Assembly: GCA_021229015.1 (NCBI GenBank)
Contig: CM037777.1
Span: 26,847,002-26,911,001 of the forward strand
Length of the DNA stretch: 64,000 nucleotides
Direction of reading: 5' to 3'
DNA from: Solen grandis
Lineage: Eukaryota; Mollusca; Bivalvia; Adapedonta; Solenidae
Every line of letters starts with the position of its first letter. Position 1 is the first letter of the stretch. This document shows, in pieces, positions 49,079-60,413 of the stretch. Below the pieces are notes generated by a model. The model ran no database searches. It was given only the letters and a program-made list of their open reading frames with translations, and was not told the origin of the DNA. A program made the position numbers and the translations under genes.

Positions 49079-50823
49079 TTAATCGATATTTTGTGTACCA
49101 TTACTTACTAAAACGATGCAGGTGAACAGGTGAATAAGGGCCGTTAATCATGACAATACAATAAATATGATCAAAACAAATCAACAAATGATAAACTAAT
49201 ATTAACACATGCAATAGATATACATGTATAAACAGAATATATATGAATACACAAATGAACACTCATTTCTAGTTAATAAGAAAAAAAGAGAGGAAAAAGT
49301 TAGCATTACTGCGGCCTAGTTTCTCACGAATAAAGCGCATTTTAAAGTGAATCTTTGTTTAAAACACGTCATTGTAAATACAATAGTAGTTTTTTTTTCA
49401 CCAAATTGTTGAAAGAGAGCTCACTCGTCCTTCTGATACCTTCTAATTATGCTTTTGCAGAAAATGATGTAGGAGATAGAGAGAATGAAGGACTATCTGC
49501 TGCAGTTTATGTCCCTCTAGTTATAATTCTACTGCTTGTGGTACTAGCGGTCACCGTGGTATTCCTTCTCAAGAGGTAATCAATACATTGATTATATATA
49601 TAGATATAATTTTATCATTATGCAATTATTTCATGAAATTAAAAAAAAGAAAGAAAAAAAAAGAAAGAAAAAGAAACCGTACTATCATTTAGAAGAAGTG
49701 CTATGTCGCGTAACATTTTGGAAATTGGAAATCTGTACTTTACGTTAGGATGCACATGGTCAATAAAATTAGTTGCATAAACTGTTGCCGGGATATACAT
49801 GTATAAGGAATGAGCAAAAACCATAAACAGGAAGCAAATGAATTGCATTTGATATTTAGTAGTACAATTTATGGAACTGTTAAAGGCGTTCCAATAATTC
49901 ATCTCAAACATGCCTATAACTAGCCCTTTATGTCAATATATAGTAAATACGGAAGGAAATAAATGGGATCACAGATAATCATTGTTAAAGTGGAAAGATC
50001 GTATAGGTTTTCATCTATTCTCATTAATTTCAATATCATTTTCTGATTTTTAAGTATGTTTTTATTTTGAAGATTTCTTCTCTCATTAGCTTTGTTACCC
50101 ATGCATGATTTCCATATGTCATATATTTGCAGAAAAGGAGTGAAATTGCCCAAGATTTCTTCACTCAGGAGGAGGAGAAAATCACTTTCAGGAAAACGTT
50201 CAGGAAATGATTTAAACAATATAATAACAAATAATCAAACCTATGAATCAGATTCCATTACAATCAACAGACCGGAAAAAATAAATGAGCTAGAAGAAAA
50301 CTATGCATCAATAGAAGATCAGGTAACAGAAGATTACTCTGAAATTAGCGAATTCGCTAGTGGCAGGACTGATCACCCAAGCCAGGCAACAAAACACAAT
50401 TATCTTAACCTGCAAATACATACTGAACCGACTTGTGGATTTAATTTCGTAGCAGAAAACTCCAAAACAGATGGGGTCTATTCTTACACGAAAAAAACCG
50501 TACCCACGAAAACCGATGACACTTACAGCCATCTTGATAACGCTTCTAATCTAAAAGCATCACAGGACGGTGAAGGAGCTGATGGTACTTACAACTCTGT
50601 GCATATTTCTGGAAAAGCAGTAAACAGAGAGGAATTTAACAATGTTCAGGAAGATACATACAACCATTTGTATCTTGACCCTAAGGGCGAAACTGTAGAT
50701 TTGGCTAAGAATGTTATTGATAAGGTGGATGCCTCTGGGGATGAAATAGACCACGGCTATTTTGTTCTCGAGAATGTGGGGGATAACTTTGTAGATCGCA
50801 ACGATGAATGTGAAAAATCTTAA
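46282..50823 (+). CDS. Single-pass receptor: divergent SUEL-lectin-like ectodomain, TM helix, ITAM-like tyrosine-rich tail
   Basis: Four exons: 46282-46324, 48685-49026, 49461-49575, 50133-50823; GT-AG with phases 1,1,2; 396 aa. Exon 1 gives MDYSVLSHVLLVFI, continued as a signal peptide into exon 2. Residues ~30-128 hold about ten cysteines and end SFSYEC-like (VEFSYEC). The order LC-x-EC, a central C-x5-C/CC cluster, SCNTTKC and terminal YxC recalls the SUEL/L-rhamnose-binding lectin fold, but its YGR and DPC motifs are missing, so this is a divergent assignment. N-glycosylation sites include NVS, NIS and NTT. Residues ~144-165 are a TM helix (VPLVIILLLVVLAVTVVFLL) followed by a basic stop-transfer cluster (RRRRK). 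The ~230-residue tail has 12 tyrosines, including YASI-x7-YSEI (224-238), which fits the ITAM spacing, plus repeated D-x-x-Y-x-x-L/V units (TYSHL, TYNSV, TYNHL). I infer an immune-type or phagocytic signalling receptor. The exact ligand domain is the weakest point. Confidence 0.75.
47990..48019. promoter_or_regulatory. Three perfect CRE palindromes in receptor intron 1
   Basis: TGACGTCA occurs at 47990-47997, 48002-48009 and 48012-48019. This is the full-length CRE/ATF palindrome, and three in 30 bp is well above chance in such AT-rich DNA. It lies about 665 bp before receptor exon 2 and may act as an intronic enhancer. Function is inferred. Confidence 0.5.
49044..49075. repeat. (AC)n microsatellite beside a splice donor
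   Basis: About 16 AC units starting 17 nt after the donor of receptor exon 2 (49026). Confidence 0.9.
50302..50346 (+). other. ITAM-type motif within the receptor tail
   Basis: Codons for YASI, seven residues (EDQVTED), then YSEI, with Glu two residues before the first Tyr. This satisfies D/E-x-YxxI/L-x6-8-YxxI/L. Seen in sequence; signalling is inferred. Confidence 0.6.
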
Positions 50824-53325
50824 CTGTTTTTTTTCTTTTCTTGTGTCCTTGATAAAAAAGTCTATTAGTTGAATGGTAAATTAGTTCGGTAACGTTTAAG
50901 TTTCGTCTTAACCTCTTACAATATCGACGAGGAACCTGAGTTTTAGCTTAAAGTTTTTAAGCATCCCAGCTGAATTTAAGTTTAGTTATGAGGATTATCT
51001 TAATCTCAGATGTTAAAATGTCGAGATCTTTGTTTTGGACAAGATTTACCTTCCTTGTGGGGTATATTGAAAGTAGACACACCGATAAAAAACTGACCTC
51101 AACTTCCTTAATTCCCCATGTTAAGCAAATAAGAATGAAAGAAGTTTATTGCTGGTTATTTCGTGATTAAACTGGTTTATGTCTTTGCATATACATGAAA
51201 AAATACTTTTAAAACGTCTACTGTCGGTCCATCGTCGAAACCTACGTTCCCTGAGTAAGCTTTGCTTCCTTCTTAATCAACTGTTGGTTATTTGATTAGC
51301 AAAACTATACTCAAGGGTTATTAATTAGGCATTTCATTGGATACGTTGCGGTGCCAGCGCGGATTATTTGACAAATGACACGGCGCGGGATTTTGAAAGA
51401 GATTTCATTCTATCACGTAAGGATGACGTCACGCTTTCTCGGTTTATCAACTTTTGTTTTTGTAACTTCAGTGAATAGTATTAAAATACTACGCGTGGTT
51501 TCATTGGTCAGCAACTATCTGATTAATATTCATGACAACGAAGTTTTGCCAATTTAAAATCCCACGGTATATACGGTAGTGATAACAGAATATTATACCG
51601 TTGGTTCCGACGATGCTGTCGGTCCGTTAATTTCAAAGTTTTCAAGGGATTTGTTTTCAGCTTCACAATAACGTGTAGCGCGCGTAACATGTTTTTATGA
51701 TTTTTAGAAGTGAGCCATTGCAGTGTTTTGGCGAGTTAATCAGCGAGTGGACTTCGTATCAAACTACACAACTTACAAGCCTTTATTCATTTTTTAGAAT
51801 CGGGATGCTTCTGTAACCAGTTATTTAGTAAAATAAAATCTCACTCATTACCTCAGCTGCATCATATCCATTGTTGAGTGCTTAAAGTCACTTATCATCA
51901 TTATGAATCGTTATGTGCGAACTTTGGGAGTTCGTTTTTACTGAGGGGAAAGGTCACACTAGTTTTCCGAATATTCAGCTTTGGGGAATGACACTGATCT
52001 ACATTATATTTGATATATCCTAGATGATCTAAGTACTTATACTATAACAATGTATGATAATATCGAAAGTATAAAATAGTGTACTTTATAATTAACTGGT
52101 ATGTACTTTATTTTGTTCTATGTACCCCCCACCCCCACCCCTTGGAAAATCCACAAAGACGAAGAGGAAAGAAGAAAAGAAGCCGATGACCCTCTTGGAA
52201 ATAAAAACAATTCCAAGAAAAAGAAAGCAACGTTCTGCCACCTACGTCAACTTGTATAGTTGCTCCCCTCCCCCCCCCCCCCCCCGATTAATGGCTTATA
52301 CGTGTATATTTGTAAATATATGTTTGTAATGCACAAGATACAATAATATACCGTTTCTCATTTTATTACGTATTTGTAAGTTCTATAAACTGCTGACATT
52401 AAAAAGAGGTACAGTACAAAGTCTCGCTGTTTAGTCTAGTCCCCTTTCAATGTCCTATACACATTTTAAGGAATTATTAAGCGTCGGTTTGAACTACGTT
52501 GTGACTAAGCAAACAAACAAGTGGTTTGATGATAGCTATTGCCAAATCAATTATACAATACTATATTAGAATATAATATTTCAACACACATTAAGCAATG
52601 GGCATAATACAGTTAAATATACTATAATTAAACGTAATGTTTATCATACAAGATCTCAAAAATAAACTGTCAGAAGTTATCTGTGATAATATATATATAT
52701 ATTGCATCCACGGGATTTACTTATGCATATGTTTCATGGTAAAATATTTCATGAATGTGCCATTTCGGTAGGTCAAGAAGACCTACCTTCTGTATAACAA
52801 TCAGATAGGATTAAACATTCAGCTTCAACAGAGACATGAATATCATTATTTGAAAGTGCATGTTTATGCGCGCATCCATGGTTTTAATATTTGTGTCGGG
52901 GATAAACTGTATAGATCAGCATAACAAATTATAATAGCGTGAAAGAATGATTTATATTGTACATGTAGTTAGATCTGAGAAACTGGAGATACGGACCCCT
53001 CGAGACCGAGGTTTTAATCGGGGAGTTTATTGTTTTACATGTACTGGTCATAATGTATGTGTCTCTGTGCGTTTTGGTACCGCTCATAAAGTTGTATTCC
53101 TCCGGTCTCCCATCTGGGTTCATTTTATGTTGCTTGTACAATCTCATTAAAATCCTATCCTAATTTGCACTCCTTTACAATCCGCGATTAGGATCTGACA
53201 AGTCACGTCAGATTGACCTTTTAAGTAATTTATATGCATAAACAAGTGCCCGCTTTTAAATCAAATAAATATCGCGTTTCTAACTAACTTCGGTAAAACA
53301 TTTGTCACAGGGTTAAAAAAATGTA
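50824..53325. other. Intergenic downstream of receptor, no gene seen
   Basis: Includes a CRE-like TGACGTCA at ~51424, a C tract at ~52266-52285 and a (TA)n run near 52692. No coding evidence beyond short frames. Confidence 0.4.
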
Positions 53326-53331
53326 CAGCTT

Positions 53332-53399
53332 AACCGGGACTTGAACCCGGGACCTCTTTCTTAAAGGGCGAATGCTCTACCGAATAAGCTACCCGGCCG
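53332..53399 (-). pseudogene. tRNA-Lys-like pseudogene or SINE head
   Basis: On the minus strand GGTAGAGCATTCG (D arm side), CTTTAAG (anticodon loop region) and CCGGGTTCAAGTCCCGG (a perfect T arm, box B). The 5' acceptor arm GCCGGGT has no partner after the T arm and the anticodon stem mispairs, so it is not a functional tRNA as read. Confidence 0.5.
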
Positions 53400-54033
53400 C
53401 TTAGACATCTTTCTACCCTATTGTGAGATTGATGCGGTTACTCCCCCCTGGTATACCGAAAGATTCTGTAGCCGCCGATTTGATTGGCTTATACAAAGGT
53501 CAATCTGAGACGACCCTCTATACGATGTGGTCAGATCCAGTTAGCATGCTGAATCTGATTTTAATGAGATTGGTTGCTTATATCAACTTAAACCTGATTA
53601 AAAGGGTATATGATGATGTCTTACTCAAACAGATTAAAGAATTTTTTAAAGAAATTCACTTCATTGTTTAATACACATTAAATGTATAAACGTGACGGTG
53701 TCGTCTTCATAAAAAGAAAAAGAAAAACGAACTGTGAATCAGTCTGGGGCCCGACTCACATAGCTGTTTAAGATGCTACAACTTAGTATGGACAACCTTC
53801 TTATCTCGTTACACTAAAATTGTCGCCCAGTGATTAGGTTAAGTTAAGACTTAACTCCTAGGGCATGTAATTAGACGTCTTACTGTGTAACATACAGTGC
53901 CACTTCCAATATTTTGACCAGAACTAGTAATCATTTGAAAAAAAAAAAGCAACGTGTTTTATAACAGTATGAAAACACTTGACTTATTAGAATTGAAAAT
54001 CAGTTCTTAACTTTGCGCTCGACTACCTGCTGA

Positions 54034-54034
54034 T

Positions 54035-54065
<31 letters not shown>

Positions 54066-54066
54066 C
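54034..54066. repeat. (TC)n(TA)n microsatellite
   Basis: A TC run passing directly into a TA run. Confidence 0.85.
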
Positions 54067-54218
54067 CTTTTTGTTTTCCTTCTTCATCTCTTCATCTAAT
54101 GCATACAGTAATCGCAAACTATTAGCACCTCAAACAAATTATACCCATGAACTTATCTGAATTTTGATACCAAATGCTATATACTCTGCACTGGACAACT
54201 TAACAAAATAGCAAGGAG

Positions 54219-54221
<3 letters not shown>

Positions 54222-54256
<35 letters not shown>
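54222..54256. repeat. (AG)n microsatellite
   Basis: About 17 AG units; complementary to the TC run 160 bp upstream. Confidence 0.9.
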
Positions 54257-54258
<2 letters not shown>

Positions 54259-54991
54259 TGTCGAGATGACTGTATGTTACTCGCTTAAATATTCGTGTGA
54301 ACATTATATCACAGTTGTTTTAGATGTCACGCTGTCTAAATGTATTAACTACTAAACGAATTTATCATCGTTAGAAATAGTCAATGAAAGTAATGCACGA
54401 AATTCAACCCGCGCGAAAATAACTTAAAACAATATATTTTAGATTAATTTAGTAATGAATGGAAACATTGTAGTATCGGAAAGGCGTCGCTTATTAAAAA
54501 TATACTTTATTCTTAGTTTCTTTGTATGCTAAAAAGAGGGAAACCTAAAAAAAAGTGGATTTCCCCGAAAATCTCTCTAGAGTTGAGCTCGTTGTCAAAA
54601 TACAACAAATACTCTTTTAATGTTTAGTACAGTGTAAGTAGCTTTAACAATGACTACTAAAGTCACTATATTCACGCCAGTGCCCCAGTCTTAACACATT
54701 TTCGGCGTAAGCTGTATTTATAGAACAGATTATGACCAATTTCTTGAACCAATCTAATCTTGACTAAGAACCGAAGAGTTCGGAAAAGCCATCGTTTCAT
54801 TGGTTTGCTTAAATTATTTTAGGACATTTCATCATAAAATGGGAGTTTCAGGGTGCATATTTTTCTCAATAATTGTCAATTGGCAAATATCTATTTAAAC
54901 AAAAAAAACAACAACATCCAGATGAAAAATTCAAACATAAAACCACCGAGTTGAAAAAGTAAACACGTGAGACTTTAGAAGTTCTATATGA

Positions 54992-55066
54992 CAACAGCCT
55001 CCGTGGCGCAGTTAGTTAAGTGCTCGTCTGCTTGAAGTAAGGACCCCAAGACAGAATCCCTCTGAC
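54992..55066 (+). pseudogene. tRNA-like remnant
   Basis: CCTCCGTGGCGCAGTTAGTT resembles the 5' arm and box A of a tRNA; the T arm region (AGACAGAATCCCTCT) is degraded. T-rich sequence follows. Confidence 0.35.
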
Positions 55067-56082
55067 GTAACTTTCTTCTTTTTTTTTTAAAATTTCGCTT
55101 ATATTACATTTTTCCCCTTTCTTTTTTTCCCTTACTGGCTAGCATAGTGCATTTCCTAAATTTAACGACAAATACGCTTTCTAGCATTATTTTAAAATCA
55201 CAGACAATTTAAAACTTGCCATCATCATTATATTAACTTTCATATCATTGTTGCTTTTTTTCTTACGCCGAATATCTTTTTTAAAGATAGTTCTTGTAAG
55301 GTTTATGTTGCAGTTAAATGTTGTTGAAAATCTGATTGTGTTGAATTCGAAGTGGACATTAAGTCTGCTTATAAGATCATCCGTAATTTATAACATATAA
55401 TATTACAGTTTCCTCTGTACGGATTCAACAATAACTACACCTTAGTAATATAGAGGATACGTAGTTCTAACTGTAAGTTGGAACCTTTTTTTGTTTAGTA
55501 TTATTTAGGACAAAACGGAGACCCCCCCCCCCCCTCAATTTGAATATTAGATTGAAGGTGGAGAATCCAGATTTGCTTTACCAAAATATCAAAGTATCCG
55601 GGACCCCCCTCCTCCAATCTCTGGATCCGCGCATGCCTACGAATGGTATTGATCGTGTTGTTTTGATAACAATGACAACCATGTGATTCTTCACGTATGC
55701 AAGGCGAGGGTTTTTCCCTTCTCGTTGTGCCAGAAATGTGGACAAATGATCAAATAAGCGACTGTGAAGAATGTTTTACAGTCAACCCTCATGTGATTCA
55801 TATCTCAAGTGGCATGTTTTTTTTTTTTTTTTTTTTTTTTATATTCTGCACAACTGTTTTTAAACAAATGAATGTTGACGGTTTTAAAATCATAAACAAC
55901 CACATTTTTGTCAGTTATTAATAGACGACATTATTTGGTTCAGTTTTCAAGTATAGTTAAGTTTTACCATCGGACAAGTTCCGTTCATAAAAAGACCAAA
56001 AACATTTGACAGGTGTGTATTATTCATATGTAGGGCTGGATATCGTTATTCACGAAACGGTCCGATACCTATACCGGTGTAA

Positions 56083-57355
56083 CAGCCCAGATCCCTCCCC
56101 CAGTCAGTTTTTTTCCCCGGGGAAGAAACTGACTAGTCAGGTTTTTCCCCACCCAGTCAGTTTTTCTTTTTTGATGGTTTTTAAAGCAGTCATATATTGC
56201 GTGTGATTGTGAGGAAATTCTGGACCAGTCAGCCCCCCCCGCCCCTGTCATTTAGATTGTTCATGATGGTGGGGAAATTCTGGACCAGTCAGTCCCCCCC
56301 CCCTCTGTCATGTAGATTGTGGATGATGGTGTGGAAATTCTGGACCAGTCAGTCCCCCCCCCCCCGTCATTTAGATTGTTCATGATGGTGGGGAAATTCT
56401 GGACCAGTCAGCCCCCCCCCCCGCCCCTGTCATTTAGATTGTTCATGATGGTGGGGAAATTCTGGACCAGTCAGTCCCCCCCCGCCCCTGTCATTTAGAT
56501 TGTTCATGATGGTGGGGAAATTCTGGACCAGTCAGTCCCCCCCCGCCCCTGTCATTTAGATTGTTCATGATGGTGGGGAAATTCTGGACCAGTCAGTCAG
56601 CCCCCCCCCCCCTGTCATTTAGATTGTTCATGATGGTGGGGAAATTCTGGACCAGTCAGTCCCCCCCCCTGTCATTTAGATTGTTCATGATGGTGGGGAA
56701 ATTCTGGCCCAGTCAGTCCCCCCCTGCCCCTGTCATTTAGATTGTTCATGATGGTAGGGAAATTCTGGCCCAGACAGTCAGCCCCCCCCCCCCCTGTCAT
56801 TTAGATTGTTTATGATGGTGGGGAAATTCTGGACCAGTCAGTCCCCCCCCCCTGTCATTTAGATTGTTCATGATGGTGGGGAAATTCTGGACCAGTCAGT
56901 CCCCCCCCCCCCTGTCATTTAGATTGTTCATGATGGTGGGGAAATTCTGGACCAGTCAGTCCCCCCCTGCCCCTGTCATTTAGATTGTTCATGATGGTGG
57001 GGAAATTCTGGACCAGTCAGTCACCCCCCCCCCCCCCCCCCCTGTCATTTAGATTGTATTGATGGTGGGGAAATTCTGGACCAGTCAGTTTTTTTTCCCC
57101 CTATCTAATATTTTTACAGGAGATGGTGGGGAAATTCTTGACCAGTCAGTCCCCCCCCCCCCCCGTCATGTAGATTGACCATGAAGGTGGGGGAAATTCT
57201 GGCCTAGATAGTCCCCCCCCCCCCCCCCTATCAGGTAGATTGTAAATAAAGGGTGGGGAATTCTGGCCTAGTCAGTTTCCCCCCCCCCCCACCCACCCCT
57301 GCCATTTAGATTGTGAATGAAGGTTGGGAAATTCTGGTCTAGTCAGTTTTCCCCC
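56083..57355 (+). repeat. ~60-bp minisatellite, left arm of a foldback structure (about 19 units)
   Basis: Unit: GGGGAAATTCTGGACCAGTC, AGT, a C run of 6-18, then TGTCATTTAGATTG and TTCATGATGGT. Unit starts are spaced 59-67 bp apart. The variable C run is the main length difference between units. Confidence 0.9.
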
Positions 57356-57369
57356 CTATCTTATATATA

Positions 57370-58937
57370 TCGTGTAAAAACTGACTAGGCCAGAATTTCC
57401 CCATCATCACGCTAAGGATGTAACGATACGCTTACCCAACGATACTCCATAATAAATGTCAGCATGACAACAACTTAAAATTTTCAATGAAATCACTAAA
57501 GATGATACTTGAAGTTGAAGCATCCACATTTATACCAAGGAAAAAACAGTTCCAGTCGGATGAAGTTTTGATTTCAGACGTTCGATTAGCGGTAATTTGC
57601 ACTAAAGCATTTAATTGATCCCATTTTATATAAATCAGTATCTTTTATATAGTTGCCTGTTGAAATTGCGTTCTTTTACTCAAAAGGCAAACTGGATCAA
57701 TCAAATTGATTTAAAAAAAAAATACAGAGGTCATAAAACATTGTTGATGTTTATCGCATTTGGCCGCCATTGTGATGATTACGCAATTTTAGCAGTAAAA
57801 CAGTAGCCGGTAGAGAGCGTGAAAGATGTTAACCAACATTATGAAAGATACTATCCGAGTATTCCGTATCATTGCATAATTTGGAAGCATAAGAATGAGA
57901 GGTGATTGGATAACATTCCAAGAATGACTCTGCCTTTTTACTGATTTTTTTAACTGCCCACAGCAAGTGTTTTCATTTAAGTAATATGCAATGTAGAGCG
58001 ATATGCGTTATTTACTTTCCCTTCTGTTGTCTTTTAAGTTAATGGATGGGAACATCGTATTGTTAGAAGAATTTTTATTTCTCGGAGGTGAAAAATATCA
58101 CCTTTTTACCGAGGGGAAGCCGCTGTTAAAAAAAAAGAAGAAAAATAAAAAACCTGGAAGTTAACCATACCGTACTGTACCGTGCAGACCTTGGAGCGTA
58201 CCGTGAACCGTACCGTAAAGAAAATATCGCGGTATATCGTCGTACGGTATACCGTTACACCCTTACATCACGCACAATATATTGGATGGGGGGGGGGGAC
58301 TGACTGACTGGTCCAGAATTTCCCCACCATCACGCACAATCTTTACGACAGGGGGGAAAAACTGACTAGCCAGGAATTTCACCACTTACACAAGTAATAT
58401 ATTGGATAGCAGAGAAAAAACTGACTAGGCCAAAATTTCTTCACCATCACGCACAATCAACACGACAGGGGGGGAAAACTGACTGGTCCAGAATTTCCCC
58501 ACCATCACGCACAATCTTTACGACAGGGGGGAAAACTGACTAGCCAGGAATTTCACCACTTACACAAGTAATATATTGGATAGCAGAGAAAAAACTGACT
58601 AGGTCAGATGACTGGTCCAGAACTTACCCACCATCACGAACAATCTAAATGACAGCCGGAAAAAACTGACTGGTCCAGAATTTCCCCACAATCACACGCA
58701 ATATTTAAGATAGGGGGGAAAAACTGACTAGACCAGAATTTCCCAACCTTCATTCACAATCTAAATGACAGGGGGGAAAAAACTGACTGGTCAAGAATTT
58801 CCCCACCATCATGCACAATATATTAGATAGGTGTGGGGGGGGGGGGGGCTTACTAGTCCAGAATTTCCCCACCTCAGAAACCTTAAAAAAAAAGAGGGGG
58901 AAGAAACTGAGTGGGGAAAAACTTGACTGTTACACCG
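57370..58937 (-). repeat. ~60-bp minisatellite, right (inverted) arm (about 11 units)
   Basis: The same unit in reverse: GACTGGTCCAGAATTTCCCC, ACCATCACGCACAATC, then a G run. It is split by an 853-bp insertion at 57413-58265. The arm pair is bounded by 15-bp perfect inverted repeats ATACCGGTGTAACAG / CTGTTACACCGGTAT near 56074 and 58926. Confidence 0.85.
57413..58265. mobile_element. 853-bp hAT-like MITE with perfect 8-bp target duplication
   Basis: Ends TAAGGATGTAACGATA and (inverted) TAAGGGTGTAACGGTA, flanked by CATCACGC on both sides (57405-57412 and 58266-58273). The duplicated octamer is part of the minisatellite unit, so the element landed in the array. No ORF of note; poly-C-free interior. 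Confidence 0.85.
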
Positions 58938-59714
58938 GTATGACGAAACGATACCGGTATATTAACGATACTGATACTATGATTACTATCAGTTAACCAT
59001 ATCAAAGCCTTTGTTGCAAATAAGCACTTATAAGGTAAATCATGTACTATAATCTGCTTTATATATATATACCCTAGTCTAATATGTGATGCTATGCTGT
59101 ATTGTTTACCTTTGAGAATTTTCTTGTTTTGTTCTGTTGTGTTTAGTTCTACCTTTCTCAACAATATACATATTAAATTATATAAAATTCGTACATTAAT
59201 TATTTTTTATTCTTTTTTTTATTCAAGGAACATGGCAAGATTTAGACAGTAACAGAACATTTTGATGCAGGAAAACGTCTAAGAAAAAAACTTTTTAATA
59301 TTTTAATAGCTAAAGACAAAAAGTAAATGATAACATATGCTTAACAAAACAGACAGGTGATAATTACTAGAAATATCAAATTTACACATCTTATAACCAC
59401 CTTTGAATAGTATTTGTATTGACTAGATTCGACTTTAAACACAATTAAGTTGAACTTACAAGTGTACAGTCACTCTTTTGCACATAGTATATTGAAAGAT
59501 TGAAAAAGAAACCTCAAATAAAAGAACTTAATCTCTTCATCATTATAAATGTTCAGCAAGTCAGCATTCTTGAACAACAACCATTATAAACCGTCATCAT
59601 TAATTTCCTTAGAATAATACGCCCAAATTTGTAATTTTTCGTTCGGTTTCCAACACCGACCATTTCGGTCGTAAAAAGCCGTAACTTTTTTGTATTGTGC
59701 ATTTTTCTATGACT

Positions 59715-59719
<5 letters not shown>

Positions 59720-59753
<34 letters not shown>

Positions 59754-59760
59754 CCCCCCC
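59720..59760. repeat. Poly-T tract ending in a C run
   Basis: About 34 T followed by 8 C, inside the hAT-like element. Confidence 0.85.
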
Positions 59761-60413
59761 CAAATATCGGCGAAGTCTACACGAGTGTACGTTTCATGAT
59801 TTAAATCGGTATTAAAGCTTTATCGTATATTTCCCTGTCAGAAATGTGTTGTCTGGTTGTGATTTCTATAACATAATTGTGAAATAAATGCTAACAAAAT
59901 CATTGTTCTCGTATTCATTTTCATATTATGATTATATTGGTGTGACCCTCCTGGAACTACTTAACAATTATTTGTTGCATCGTCATTACTGTCTGAGACC
60001 AACAATGATTGCCATCATGTTATGATTATATTCAGACAATATTCTAGTTGGTTAGTTTAATTTTGGACAGCACTATCCGGTTTAAGAAAATTATGTATCC
60101 TCAAGTATGGAGTTCTCAGGCTATTTACACAAATGCAATATTTGACGTCACGTGTGACGTAATTTTACAGAGAAATCATCGACAGTAAACGAAATTGATG
60201 GATCCTTGTTTCTGAACAATTTTTTTTAATGTTTGGAGAAAGGATACAAATATTTATTTGATAATGAAGTACCGTTTTTCTACCATTTTCACTAAAGCTC
60301 AGTATCGAAACCAGGCGCCGGTATTTTACGAAACGGTATATACCGGTACTTTACGAAGTTACTATTCGGTATTGGACCGATACCGGGTATCGGTGTCCAA
60401 CCCTATTCATATA

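Larger units (their letters stand above)
56031..60405. mobile_element. hAT-like composite transposon with 8-bp target duplication
   Basis: The left end TAGGGCTGGATATCG and the right end read inverted, TAGGGTTGGACACCG, are terminal inverted repeats. They are flanked by TTCATATG (56023-56030) and TTCATATA (60406-60413), an 8-bp target duplication with one mismatch, as for hAT elements. Subterminal ACCGGTA/CGAAACGGT words occur at both ends. No transposase ORF is visible. It contains the foldback arms and a second element listed below. Confidence 0.7.

Noticed and set aside
53332..53399. Functional tRNA-Lys
   Set aside because: T arm is perfect but no 3' acceptor strand pairs with the 5' end.
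56190..57350. CRISPR-like regular array
   Set aside because: Period is regular (~60 bp) but there are no unique spacers; the whole unit repeats, the genome is eukaryotic, and the array has an inverted partner. It is a minisatellite.
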